A stretch of DNA of 16,814 nucleotides from Verrucomicrobiota bacterium (GCA_030832235.1 JAURJO010000062.1:1-16814); one strand, 5' to 3'; positions 7,773-14,761 are shown, counted from the stretch's first letter. Translations and numbers: made by a program. The notes: generated by a model not told the origin, from the letters alone.

Positions 7773-7995
7773 CGCTGCCCCCCTTCGCCTTCGCGCCCTT
7801 GCCACGCGACACCACGCGCAGCACGAGCGCATCACGCACCCGGGGCAGCACGAGACCGGCGGACAGGGTGACCCCTTCATCGCCGGCGGCGATCAACGCG
7901 GGGAAGTAACGGCGCGCCGCCGCCGGGGCACCAACGGCGGAGCGGCGCTTCAGCGCGCGGGCGGAGAGGCGTTTGACTACAACCGGGCGGCGCAT
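7753..7995 (-). CDS. Small basic protein of unknown function between mraZ and rsmH
   Basis: An 80-codon ATG frame begins 5 bp after the mraZ stop and overlaps the start of rsmH by 20 bp. That packing is typical of a genuine operon gene rather than chance. I do not recognise the product. The N-terminus is strongly basic (MRRPVVVKRLSARALKRRS), the middle is hydrophobic and mixed (YFPALIAAGDEGVTLSAGLV), and the tail is basic and Gly-rich (RGKGAKAKGGSDAGGAR). There is no clear membrane span. Arg-rich ends suggest nucleic acid or ribosome contact, but that is inference. MraZ is directly followed by RsmH in most bacteria, so an intervening gene is lineage-specific. No good Shine-Dalgarno is seen, so coupling to mraZ is likely. 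Confidence 0.62.
   Translation of the reverse strand: MRRPVVVKRLSARALKRRSAVGAPAAARRYFPALIAAGDEGVTLSAGLVLPRVRDALVLRVVSRGKGAKAKGGSDAGGAR
7778..7785 (-). promoter_or_regulatory. Shine-Dalgarno deciding the rsmH start
   Basis: AAGGGGGG on the minus strand, 5 bases before the ATG at 7772. It favours this start over the longer upstream reading (from 7880) and over the internal ATG at 7736. Confidence 0.55.
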
Positions 7996-8000
7996 GGCGG

Positions 8001-8453
8001 TCAGATGTCGAGCTGGCGCATCAAATCGCCGAAGTGCTCGCCCGCGGAGCGCGCCTCCTCCTGCTGCCAGCGCGCGGGGTTGTAGATGTTGAATTTAGTG
8101 AGCGAGCCCACGAGCACCGCGTCGCGCTCGATCCCGGCGTGCTTCAGCAACTCCGCCGAAAGTCCGACGCGGCCGGACTTGTCGAAGGTGAAATCCTGCG
8201 TCTGCGAGAAGAACCGCGCGGCGAACGCCTGCGCCTTCGCATCGCTGAGCTTCATCGCGGAAATCTTCGCGTGCAGCACCGCGACTTCCTTCGGCGGCAG
8301 CACCGCAACGTATCCATCCGGATGTGGCGTCGCGAGGAAACGCTCCTCCCCGGGTTCAGCATGACGCCACGCCGACGGGATCGTGAGCCGACCCTTGTCG
8401 TCGAGTGTGTGCCGGAAAAGCCCGGTGAAGAAAACTGTGCCGTCGTGCGCCAT
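8001..8453 (-). CDS. mraZ: Transcriptional regulator MraZ
   Basis: MraZ is a DNA-binding protein of the AbrB/SpoVT-like swapped-hairpin fold that controls the dcw operon it heads. From the ATG at 8453 the product has 150 residues, the family norm. It carries the two tandem domains with their signature turns: DDKGRLTIPSAWR (18-30) and DKSGRVGLS (91-99). A frame extension to a TTG at 8498 adds 15 residues (QRFGAAGGS...) that the family lacks. It would also overlap the proposed operator, so I chose the ATG, although no good Shine-Dalgarno precedes it. Repeats matching the known MraZ site type lie just upstream, which suggests autoregulation. Confidence 0.95.
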   Translation of the reverse strand: MAHDGTVFFTGLFRHTLDDKGRLTIPSAWRHAEPGEERFLATPHPDGYVAVLPPKEVAVLHAKISAMKLSDAKAQAFAARFFSQTQDFTFDKSGRVGLSAELLKHAGIERDAVLVGSLTKFNIYNPARWQQEEARSAGEHFGDLMRQLDI

Positions 8454-8483
8454 GAGGGGTTCGAGGCAGCTTCCGCCAGCCGC

Positions 8484-8518
8484 CCCAAAACGCTGCAAAA
8501 TGACCCACTTTCCCCCAC
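8484..8518 (-). promoter_or_regulatory. Candidate MraZ operator: GTGGG/TTGGG repeats in 10-bp register
   Basis: On the minus strand GTGGG occurs at 8518-8514 and again at 8508-8504, exactly 10 bp apart. A related TTGGG lies at 8488-8484, a further 20 bp on. MraZ of Escherichia coli is known to bind direct TGGGN repeats separated by 5 bases, i.e. a 10-bp period. The one with AAAGTGGG also resembles the box described in mollicutes. The first two boxes fall between the -35 element and the likely -10, so binding should block the promoter. Confidence 0.7.
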
Positions 8519-8527
8519 ACCGGTCAA
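8499..8527 (-). promoter_or_regulatory. Candidate dcw operon promoter upstream of mraZ
   Basis: TTGACC (8527-8522, minus strand) matches the sigma-70 -35 consensus at five of six positions. The -10 is poorly defined: at 16-17 bp spacing the hexamers are GGTCAT or GTCATT. The spacer holds the two GTGGG boxes. A relatively AT-rich stretch (about 8540-8570) lies just upstream and may help RNA polymerase. A transcript starting near 8490 would have a leader of about 40 bases before the mraZ ATG. Confidence 0.5.
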
Positions 8528-8800
8528 GCGCTAAGCCATCGATTTCTCAAAAACTTGTTCACATTCCGTCCGACGATCGCGACCAACCCGCCGGAACGGA
8601 GTCCGGAGTCCGACGCTAGCCCGCAAATCCACGGCGCATCTGGTGCGCAAATTCCGCGGCAGTCCAACCCCACCCGCGGGCTGTATTTTGCGCCCGAAAC
8701 ACGGTCCCTTCCGGAATGAGTTCGGGGTCGCCGACGTGGCCACCTAGTCCCGCCGGCAAATCCCCCGGCGAGGGCGAACCGCATCTCCAGATCAACCGCA

Positions 8801-8823
8801 TCCGTCCGTGTGGATCAGCGGTT
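8801..8823. repeat. Fragment of dispersed 'tccgtgtggatcagcggttc' intergenic repeat
   Basis: The text tccgtccgtgtggatcagcg closely resembles boilerplate sequence ('atccgtgttgatctgtggttc') that I recall as widespread between genes in Verrucomicrobiota and some other phyla. It is related in style to the fragment at 9000-9022. The assignment is from recollection, not a search. Confidence 0.45.
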
Positions 8824-8999
8824 CTGCGCCCCGAAATCGTGTTTTTTCAGCATGATCTCCCTCGGGCCCACGATCGTCGCATCCTCCTGCGCGATCCGCG
8901 AAATCTCCGGTGCATTCCGGAGCATTCCAAACGGCCTTCGGCCGCACCTTCACGAGCATAGTCCGGGGTCGCCGAACCTGGTCGCAAACGAACCTAGTT

Positions 9000-9022
9000 T
9001 ATCCGTGTCGATTCGTGTCCAT
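9000..9022. repeat. Fragment of dispersed 'atccgtgt..attcgtgtcc' intergenic repeat
   Basis: The sequence atccgtgtcgattcgtgtcc contains two near-copies of a CGTGT-type unit and matches the same class of dispersed intergenic repeat as the 8801 fragment. No coding meaning. Confidence 0.5.
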
Positions 9023-9163
9023 GCACCTTTCACCCCCGCGGAGCAGCCCGGGAAGCGCCCCACGAATCCGAGGCCAACCAAACTCAACGACACCCCGTTT
9101 GCAGCGGAGCAGCGCCGAAGTGGCAGGCGCAAACTCCGGTCGAAGCCGCGGTGATATAGACGC

Positions 9164-10747
9164 TCACCCCGCAACGAGGCTTTCGCCGGTCATCTCCGCG
9201 GGCTTCGGCAGGCCCATCAGGTGGAGCACCGTGGGGGCGATGTCGGCCAGACGGCCGCCGTCACGCATCCGGGTTTTACCCGCAACGAAGCCTTCGCCGA
9301 CGACGAACACCTCGACGAGGTTAAGCGTGTGCGCCGTGTGCGGGCCGTTGACCGTCGGGTCCCACATCTGCTCCGCATTGCCGTGGTCGGCGCACACCAC
9401 GGCGCGACCGCCGCGCGATGCCAGCGCCGCGAGGAGCTCCCCCACCCCGCCATCCGTCGCCTCGACGGCACGGATCGTCGCGGGCAGCGAACCGGTGTGT
9501 CCGACCATGTCAGGGTTGGCGTAATTCACGACGACGAGCCCGTATTTGCCGCTCAGGATCGCGTCCTTGGCAGCGCGCGTCACCTCGGCGGCCGACATCT
9601 CCGGCTGCAGATCGTACGTCGCCACCTTCGGGCTCGGCGGGCACGCGCGGTCTTCGCCGGGGAACGGGTCCTTGCGGTAATTATTGAAGAAGAAGGTCAC
9701 GTGCGGGTTCTTCTCGGTCTCGGCGCAGCGGAACTGCGCGATGCCCGCCCTGCTCACCACTTCGCCGAGGATGTTTTTCAACTTTTCGGGTTTCGGCGAA
9801 ACGACCTGCACGGGCAAACCCGCCTCATACTCGGTCATCGTGGCGTAATAGAGGTCCAGCTTCCGTCCGCGATCGAAGCCCGCGAAATCGTCCTGCACAA
9901 AGGCCCGCGTGATCTCGCGCGGACGGTCTCCGCGGTAATTGTAGAACAGCACCGCGTCGCCGTCGGCGACCGTCGCGACGGGCTTTCCGCCGGCGCCCAT
10001 TATCCACGTGGCCGGCACGAACTCGTCGCCGATCTGCGTGGGGCTGAGCGGGCGATCGTAATACGACTGCACCGCCGCCTCCGCGCTCGCAGCGGTGGCC
10101 ACCGCCGCGCGGCCGGTGAGCATGTCGTAGGCTTTCTGCACCCGCTCCCAACGGTTGTCGCGGTCCATCGCCCAGAAACGACCGCACACGCTCGCGATCC
10201 GTCCGACGCCGATGGCGCGCATCTGCTCCTCGACCTGGCGCACATAACCGAGACCCGAGGACGGCGGCGTGTCACGCCCGTCGGTGAAAGCATGCAAGTA
10301 GACCTCCCGCAGGCCGTCGGCCTTGGCCTGGCGCAGGATACCGTAAAGGTGCTCGAGCATCCCGTGCACGCCGGCGTCGCTCACGATGCCGAACAGGTGC
10401 AGCTTTGCACCCGGACGACGCGCGCGTTCCACCACAGCGCGCCAGACCGCGTTGGTCGCGAGCCGGCCCTCGGAGAAAAGCTTGTTGAGGCGCACCAACT
10501 CCTGGTCGACCACGCGGCCGGCGCCGATGTTCTCGTGCCCCACCTCGCTGTTGCCCATCACGCCGTCGGGCAGGCCGACATCCAGACCCGAGGCGCGGAC
10601 CAGGGTGCGCGGGCTGCGGGCGCGGAGCGCGTCGTCGCACGGCTTGCGCGCCTGCGCCACGGCGTTGGTGGCGTCGAGGGAGCGGTCGGGGTTTTGACCC
10701 CAGCCATCGCGGATAACAAGGAGGACGGGCGGACGAGAGGAGGACAT
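9164..10747 (-). CDS. gpmI: 2,3-bisphosphoglycerate-independent phosphoglycerate mutase
   Basis: Interconverts 3- and 2-phosphoglycerate in glycolysis and gluconeogenesis through a phosphoserine intermediate and two metal ions; cytoplasmic. With the ATG at 10747 it has 527 residues, close to the family norm. Conserved blocks: RDGWG (13-17, metal Asp14), GVMGNSEVGHENIGAGR (62-78, catalytic Ser67), HAFTDGRDTPP, GRFWAMDRDNRW, NYRGDRPREITRAF, AETEKNPHVTFFFN, NYANPDMVGHTG, ADHGNAEQMW and PHTAHT near the C-terminus. All expected metal and phosphate ligands appear present. A longer reading starts at a TTG at 10795 and adds 16 residues rich in Arg; it is less likely. Neither start has a well-placed Shine-Dalgarno. 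The gene stands alone between two spacers. Confidence 0.97.
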   Translation of the reverse strand: MSSSRPPVLLVIRDGWGQNPDRSLDATNAVAQARKPCDDALRARSPRTLVRASGLDVGLPDGVMGNSEVGHENIGAGRVVDQELVRLNKLFSEGRLATNAVWRAVVERARRPGAKLHLFGIVSDAGVHGMLEHLYGILRQAKADGLREVYLHAFTDGRDTPPSSGLGYVRQVEEQMRAIGVGRIASVCGRFWAMDRDNRWERVQKAYDMLTGRAAVATAASAEAAVQSYYDRPLSPTQIGDEFVPATWIMGAGGKPVATVADGDAVLFYNYRGDRPREITRAFVQDDFAGFDRGRKLDLYYATMTEYEAGLPVQVVSPKPEKLKNILGEVVSRAGIAQFRCAETEKNPHVTFFFNNYRKDPFPGEDRACPPSPKVATYDLQPEMSAAEVTRAAKDAILSGKYGLVVVNYANPDMVGHTGSLPATIRAVEATDGGVGELLAALASRGGRAVVCADHGNAEQMWDPTVNGPHTAHTLNLVEVFVVGEGFVAGKTRMRDGGRLADIAPTVLHLMGLPKPAEMTGESLVAG

Positions 10748-11232
10748 GGCGTGAAAGAAAGACCGTGCACGGCGCCCCGCTCGGACAAAAGGCAATTCTC
10801 CGCTGGAAGGGGCGAGTGAAAGCGAGAGGGGTCAGAAGGGGTGGAATGGGCGGAAGGAGTGTCCGAAGATCCGAGGGAGCCCGCCTTCGGCGGGTGCACA
10901 CCCTCGGCTACATCGCATGCATTTCGTGACGAAAGCCGGTACGGCTCTTCCTGACGAAAGGCGTCCCGTGTAGCCGCAGCCGCTCGCGGCGGACTCTACC
11001 GCCTGCGCGACGGCCGACTTGTCCTCCGTAGGCTAGGCGAAGGAGGATGGCTCTTCCGAATGGCTCCGCAATTTGTCCGCGGATTTCGCTGATCGCGCTG
11101 ATGGATGCGACGATGGCATGCCGATTAGCATCGTCGCGAAAGTCACGGTTCGGGGTATGCGGCGATAAGGCGGGGCGGGCGCCCTACCGCCCGTTTGACT
11201 TGGCATCGAAGATGGGCGGGATTGGCGTCCCC
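10748..11232. other. Intergenic region between divergent gpmI and hemH
   Basis: About 485 bp that must hold both promoters, though none is convincing; a TTGACT lies at 11195-11200 but lacks a matching -10. It contains two TGACGAAAG copies near 10930 and 10950, a GCCGC-TC-GCGGC hairpin (10979-10990), a TCCTCC/GGAGGA inverted pair (11022-11047), a fragment like the 'gtccgcggatttcgctgat' dispersed repeat (11075-11103), and a GC-rich dyad just before the hemH start. An open frame runs from 11047 into hemH, but its first 62 residues are not ferrochelatase-like. Confidence 0.55.
11075..11103. repeat. Fragment of dispersed 'gtccgcggatttcgctgat' intergenic repeat
   Basis: The stretch gtccgcggatttcgctgatc, continuing with gcgctgatgg, resembles a second class of low-information intergenic repeat ('cgcggattacgctgattcgc') that I recall from the same bacterial groups. 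Recognition is by memory only. Confidence 0.4.
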
Positions 11233-12267
11233 ATGTCCAAGCGAGCCATTTTGCTGGTGAACCTCGGTTCGCCCGACTCCACCTCGGTGCCCGACGTGCG
11301 CCGCTATTTGCGAGAGTTCCTCGGCGACGAGCGGGTGATCGACCTGCCAGCGCCGCTCCGCTGGCTACTGCTGGAGGGCATCATCCTGCGTACGCGGCCG
11401 AAGCGCTCAGCCCACGCTTACGAGGAGATCTGGACCAAGGATGGTTCGCCGCTGATCATCACTTCCAAGAGTGTGCGCGAGAAACTCGCGAAGCGCCTCG
11501 GCGCTAAAACGCCCGTTTATCTGGCGATGCGCTACGGCAACCCCTCGATCGCGTCCGTGGTCGCGCAGATGGCGGCCGACGGGATCACCGAGGTGCTGCT
11601 GTTCCCGCAATACCCGCATTACGCGATGTCCTCCTGGGAGACGGTCGTGGTGAAAGTTTACGCGGAGGCGGCGAAGCTCGCCCCGTCGATGCGCGTGACC
11701 TGTGTGCAGCCCTTCTACCAGGACGCCGACTACATCGAGGCGCTCTACACGGTGTCGGCGCCCCACCTCGCGGAGCCGCACGATTACGTGCTCTTCAGCT
11801 TCCACGGCATTCCCGTGCGCCATCTGCGCAAAGGCGACCCTTCGAAGGCGCATTGCACGCTCGTGAAGGATTGCTGCGACACCTGCTCGCCGATCCACGC
11901 GACGTGCTACCGCGCGCAATGCGTCGCCACCATGAAGGCGCTCGCCAAGCGAGCCGGCCTGACGGCGGACCGCCACTCCATCGCGTTCCAGTCGCGCCTC
12001 GCCGGTGAACCGTGGCTCACCCCGTTCACCGATCACGAGTTGGAGCGGCTGCCGGCGGAGGGCAAAAAGCGTCTTCTGATCATGTGCCCCGCTTTCGTGG
12101 CGGACTGCCTTGAGACAATTGAGGAAATCAGCGGCGAGGGTAAGGAGACCTTCATGGAAGCCGGAGGGGAATCGTTCAAACAGGTACCCTGTCTTAACGA
12201 TCACGACGCCTACATCGGGTTCCTCGAGGGCCGCTGCGAACGCTGGCTTTCCTCAGGCGCGGTCTGA
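11233..12267 (+). CDS. hemH: Ferrochelatase
   Basis: Inserts ferrous iron into a porphyrin at the end of haem synthesis (protohaem route, or coproporphyrin in the coproporphyrin-dependent route). The start MSKRAILLVNLGSPDS matches the family opening, so the ATG at 11233 is chosen; the product is 344 residues. Visible: the catalytic His in FSFHGIP (H191), the QSRLAGEPWL block (253-262), and DCLETIEEI (291-299) with the conserved Glu. Between residues 208 and 230 lies a Cys-rich segment, HCTLVKDCCDTCSPIHATCY with a further Cys at 230, giving Cys at 208, 214, 215, 218, 225 and 230. This could bind metal or an iron-sulfur cluster; [2Fe-2S] ferrochelatases are known, but their ligands are placed differently. 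It is convergent with ruvC, with 7 bp between stops. No strong Shine-Dalgarno. Confidence 0.96.
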   Translation: MSKRAILLVNLGSPDSTSVPDVRRYLREFLGDERVIDLPAPLRWLLLEGIILRTRPKRSAHAYEEIWTKDGSPLIITSKSVREKLAKRLGAKTPVYLAMRYGNPSIASVVAQMAADGITEVLLFPQYPHYAMSSWETVVVKVYAEAAKLAPSMRVTCVQPFYQDADYIEALYTVSAPHLAEPHDYVLFSFHGIPVRHLRKGDPSKAHCTLVKDCCDTCSPIHATCYRAQCVATMKALAKRAGLTADRHSIAFQSRLAGEPWLTPFTDHELERLPAEGKKRLLIMCPAFVADCLETIEEISGEGKETFMEAGGESFKQVPCLNDHDAYIGFLEGRCERWLSSGAV

Positions 12268-12274
12268 GCAACGG

Positions 12275-12886
12275 CTACTCCCGCCAAGTGAAGGCGTGGC
12301 ACAGGGCCACGCCGGCGGCATCAGCCTCGTCGGCAGCCAACGGCCGTCCGTGTCCCAGCAGGGCCATGACCGTACGCGCCATCTGTTCCTTGGACGCACG
12401 CCCGAAGCCGACCACCGCCTGCTTCACGCGCAGCGGCGGATACTCAAAGACGGGCAAATCCTGCAACGCCGCCGCCGCAATGGCCGCGCCGCGCGCGGCC
12501 CCGAGGATCTGGGCGGTCCGGATGTTCTGCACGTAGATGGTCTGCTCGAGGGCGACGTGCCGCACGCCTCGGCCGTTGAGGAAACCCGTGACTGAACGGT
12601 GAATCTCGGCCAGTGCTTCCGCCATCGGACGACGTTCCGGCACCCGCACCGTCTGGCAGCGCAGCAGCACCGGCGAGCGACCCGCCGCGAATTCCACCAG
12701 CGCGAGGCCCGTGCCGCGCAACGACGGGTCGACACCGAGCACCAGTCCGGTGAACGGGGTACGCGCCCTAACCCCGACCGAAGCCTGCGCGCTGCTCGCC
12801 CCGGCGCGCGGGATCGCCTGCGCGGCCGGCAGGGGGCGTCCCGCGAGTTTCGCGGCCCACATCTGGCGGACGTTCATGCGAGGCAT
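12275..12886 (-). CDS. ruvC: Crossover junction endodeoxyribonuclease RuvC
   Basis: RuvC resolves Holliday junctions as a dimer together with RuvAB. The RNase H-like fold is evident with the four catalytic acids: D53 in LGVDPSLRGTG, E114 in ALEQTIYVQN, and D186 and D189 in ADEADA. The segment RTAQILGAARGA (123-134) and VKQAVVGFGRASKEQM (154-169) are also typical. At 203 residues it is about 30-40 longer than usual. The excess is an Ala/Arg-rich N-terminal extension before LVLGVD, with two possible ATG starts at 12886 and 12877 and no Shine-Dalgarno. It lies 40 bp after the TSUP gene on the same strand, probably one operon with recF. Confidence 0.93.
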   Translation of the reverse strand: MPRMNVRQMWAAKLAGRPLPAAQAIPRAGASSAQASVGVRARTPFTGLVLGVDPSLRGTGLALVEFAAGRSPVLLRCQTVRVPERRPMAEALAEIHRSVTGFLNGRGVRHVALEQTIYVQNIRTAQILGAARGAAIAAAALQDLPVFEYPPLRVKQAVVGFGRASKEQMARTVMALLGHGRPLAADEADAAGVALCHAFTWRE

Positions 12887-12926
12887 GGAGGAAGAGGGAA
12901 AGGGAGGGTGAAAGGGAAACGGAGGA
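12887..12926 (-). other. Pyrimidine-rich spacer before ruvC
   Basis: The 40 bp between the TSUP stop and the ruvC ATG is almost purely purine on the plus strand (blocks GAGGAAGAGGGAAAGGGAGGG and similar), hence pyrimidine-rich in the ruvC transcript. It lacks a Shine-Dalgarno for ruvC. No function can be assigned. Confidence 0.4.
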
Positions 12927-13658
12927 TCACCAAAGCAGGCGGAGGCCGGCGACCAGGCTGAGCCCGAGGGCGATGTTCTCGAAAAGGCGCTGATCGATGG
13001 CGAGCACGAGCCGTCGCCCGAACCACGCGCCGGCCACCACGAGCGGCGCGAGCATGAGGTTCAAGGTGAAGCTATCCGCCGTGATCAGACCGAGCTGCAA
13101 CATGAACGGCACCTTGAAGAAATTGATCGCGAGGAAGAACACCGCCCCGGTTCCCACGTAGTCCATTTTGGGCAGCCGCATCGCGAGCATGTAGATCGCC
13201 ATCAGCGGTCCGGCGGCGTTGGCCACCAGCGTGGTGAAGCCCGCCAGCACCCCGATCACCGGCGCAAACCAAGCGCCGTGCTCCGCTTCATGCCCGCCGA
13301 AACGGCGCCGGATCAGGTGCATGGCCGCCATGGACAGGATGATGATCCCGATCATCACGCGCGCCGCATGGTCGTCGATCCGTCCCAGTGCGAACCACCC
13401 CGCGCCAACACCCGCCGCCGTCCAGGGGAACAACCGCCAGAGATGCCGCCAGCTGGCGTGCTTCCGGTAATAGTACGCGCCCACCAGGTCACCGAAACAC
13501 AGCAGCGGCAAAACCGCCCCCGTCGCCTGCTTCGCCGGCAGGATCTGCGCGAAGAGCACCACCGAAAGAATCCCGAGGCCGCCGATGCCGGATTTCGAGA
13601 CACCCACGATCGCCGCCGCCACAATCGCGAGCGTCCATTGCCAAGCGTCGAGACTCAT
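12927..13658 (-). CDS. TSUP (TauE/SafE) family membrane permease
   Basis: A 243-residue hydrophobic protein with about seven to eight membrane segments and the internal two-fold layout of the TauE/SafE (TSUP) family, whose members export or import small sulfur-containing or organic anions. Family-like features are the Gly-rich opening VGVSKSGIGGLGILSV (19-34) and the second-half counterpart GFTTLVANAAGPLMAIYML (about 140-158). The substrate cannot be read from sequence. It starts within the recF stop (ATGA, 4-bp overlap), so it is translated together with recF, an unrelated DNA-repair gene. The association may be simple operon packing. Confidence 0.9.
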   Translation of the reverse strand: MSLDAWQWTLAIVAAAIVGVSKSGIGGLGILSVVLFAQILPAKQATGAVLPLLCFGDLVGAYYYRKHASWRHLWRLFPWTAAGVGAGWFALGRIDDHAARVMIGIIILSMAAMHLIRRRFGGHEAEHGAWFAPVIGVLAGFTTLVANAAGPLMAIYMLAMRLPKMDYVGTGAVFFLAINFFKVPFMLQLGLITADSFTLNLMLAPLVVAGAWFGRRLVLAIDQRLFENIALGLSLVAGLRLLW

Positions 13659-14761
13659 GCTGCCGTCCCGTCTTCCGCGAATTGGCCGTCGGTCACCGTG
13701 TAAACCTGCCAGTCGCCGAAACGCCGCTCCGCCTCCCCCGCCGCGTCCGGCAGGTGCGTGCCGGTCGCGATCACCTGCGAATCGGAGTCGACCGCCGCCC
13801 AGAACCGCGCCCGCCGCTCCGGGTCCAGTTCGCCGAGCACGTCATCGGCCAGCAGCACCGGCCGCACGCCAGTGCGCTCGTGGAAACACGCCGCCTGCGC
13901 AAGACGCAGCGATAACACCAGGGAACGCTGCTGTCCCTCCGACGCGAAATCCTTCGCCGCCGTTTTCCTCACGCGGAAAGCGAAATCGTCGCGGTGTGGC
14001 CCCGCCAACGTGGAGCGGAAACGGCGGTCCCGCTCACGCCCCGATTCCAATCGCGCCCGCAACGCGTCGGCCGACGGCTCGGCGAAATTCGGCTCGTACT
14101 CCAGCGCCGCGGGCTCCGCATCGCCGCTCAATTTGGAGTAAAAACCGACCATCCGCCGGCCGAGTTCCGTCAGGCCCGCCGCCCGCCGCGCGATCAGATC
14201 CGCCGCCGCCGGCGCTAGCGCGGACTCGAACGCGGCCAGTTCGGCGTCGGTTCCCTGACCCACCTTCAGCAGCGCGTTCCGCTCCGCCAGGGCGCGTGTC
14301 GCGGTCTGTAGCGAGCGGAGGTAGAGCGGATCGATCGCCGACAGCGTGAGATCGAGCCAGCGCCTTCGCAGCACGGGCGAGCCGCGCACCAGCTGCATGT
14401 CCTGTGAGGAGAAGACCACCGTCGGAAAACGACCAAGATACTCCCCGAGCTTCGTCACGCGGGTCTGCTCGCACCACACTTCCTTGCCGTCCGGCCGCAG
14501 CGTGAGGTTCACCCGCACCTCCCCTTCCCGCTCATGCTCGAGCGCGAACGACAAAGCGGCGCAGTCCTTCCCGTGGCCGATCAGCAACCGGTGGTCGTTG
14601 GTGCGGAAGGAACGCAGAGCGGTCACGAACCCCGCCGCCTCCAGCAGGTTGGTCTTCCCCTGTCCGTTCCGTCCCACGAGGAATTGCCGTGCGCCCGCGA
14701 GTTCCAGCGTCGCGAAGCCCACGTTGCGGAAACTGCGGAGTGTGATCCGGCGCAGGCGCAT
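13655..14761 (-). CDS. recF: DNA replication and repair protein RecF
   Basis: RecF is an SMC/ABC-type ATPase that helps load RecA at gapped DNA with RecO and RecR. The 368-residue product has standard length. It carries the Walker A GRNGQGKTN (30-38), the signature SEGQQRSLVLSLRLA (274-288) and the Walker B LLADDVLGELD (303-313) containing the catalytic acid, followed by the switch His in GTHL (334-337). The N-terminus RLRRITLRSFRN is typical, supporting the ATG at 14761. No Shine-Dalgarno is seen; the preceding bases are CTCCCGC on the coding strand. It is first in the group recF, TSUP, ruvC. Many bacteria place recF near dnaN/gyrB, and here it is not. Confidence 0.97.
   Translation of the reverse strand: MRLRRITLRSFRNVGFATLELAGARQFLVGRNGQGKTNLLEAAGFVTALRSFRTNDHRLLIGHGKDCAALSFALEHEREGEVRVNLTLRPDGKEVWCEQTRVTKLGEYLGRFPTVVFSSQDMQLVRGSPVLRRRWLDLTLSAIDPLYLRSLQTATRALAERNALLKVGQGTDAELAAFESALAPAAADLIARRAAGLTELGRRMVGFYSKLSGDAEPAALEYEPNFAEPSADALRARLESGRERDRRFRSTLAGPHRDDFAFRVRKTAAKDFASEGQQRSLVLSLRLAQAACFHERTGVRPVLLADDVLGELDPERRARFWAAVDSDSQVIATGTHLPDAAGEAERRFGDWQVYTVTDGQFAEDGTAA

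Larger units (their letters stand above)
8528..9163. other. Gene-poor spacer between mraZ and gpmI
   Basis: About 640 bp with no convincing gene. Contents: an AT-richer patch near the mraZ promoter; tandem GGAGTCC (about 8598-8611); two copies of CGGGGTCGCCGA (8723-8734 and 8964-8975); a minus-strand 36-codon ORF (8815-8925); small hairpins CTCCGG/CCGGAG (8905-8922) and CGGCC-TTC-GGCCG (8932-8944); and two fragments of the 'atccgtgt' type of intergenic repeat. The second hairpin is followed on the minus strand by TTT and could act as a weak, distant terminator for gpmI. Confidence 0.6.

Noticed and set aside
7773..7880. Longer N-terminus for rsmH
   Set aside because: The added residues are Cys/Arg-rich and unlike RsmH. 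They overlap the small gene far more, and the ATG at 7772 has a good Shine-Dalgarno.
8810..9154. 114-codon plus-strand open frame in the mraZ/gpmI spacer
   Set aside because: No ribosome binding site or recognisable motif, and it passes through repeat fragments.
9221..10819. 532-codon plus-strand open frame opposite gpmI
   Set aside because: Antisense shadow of a fully conserved gpmI; His/Arg/Val-rich without recognisable motifs.
11195..11200. TTGACT as a hemH promoter -35
   Set aside because: No acceptable -10 at 16-18 bp, and the start codon would be only about 10 bases beyond it.
11047..11232. 62-residue N-terminal extension of ferrochelatase
   Set aside because: The family begins at MSKRAILLVNLG, and the upstream frame crosses repeat-like spacer sequence.
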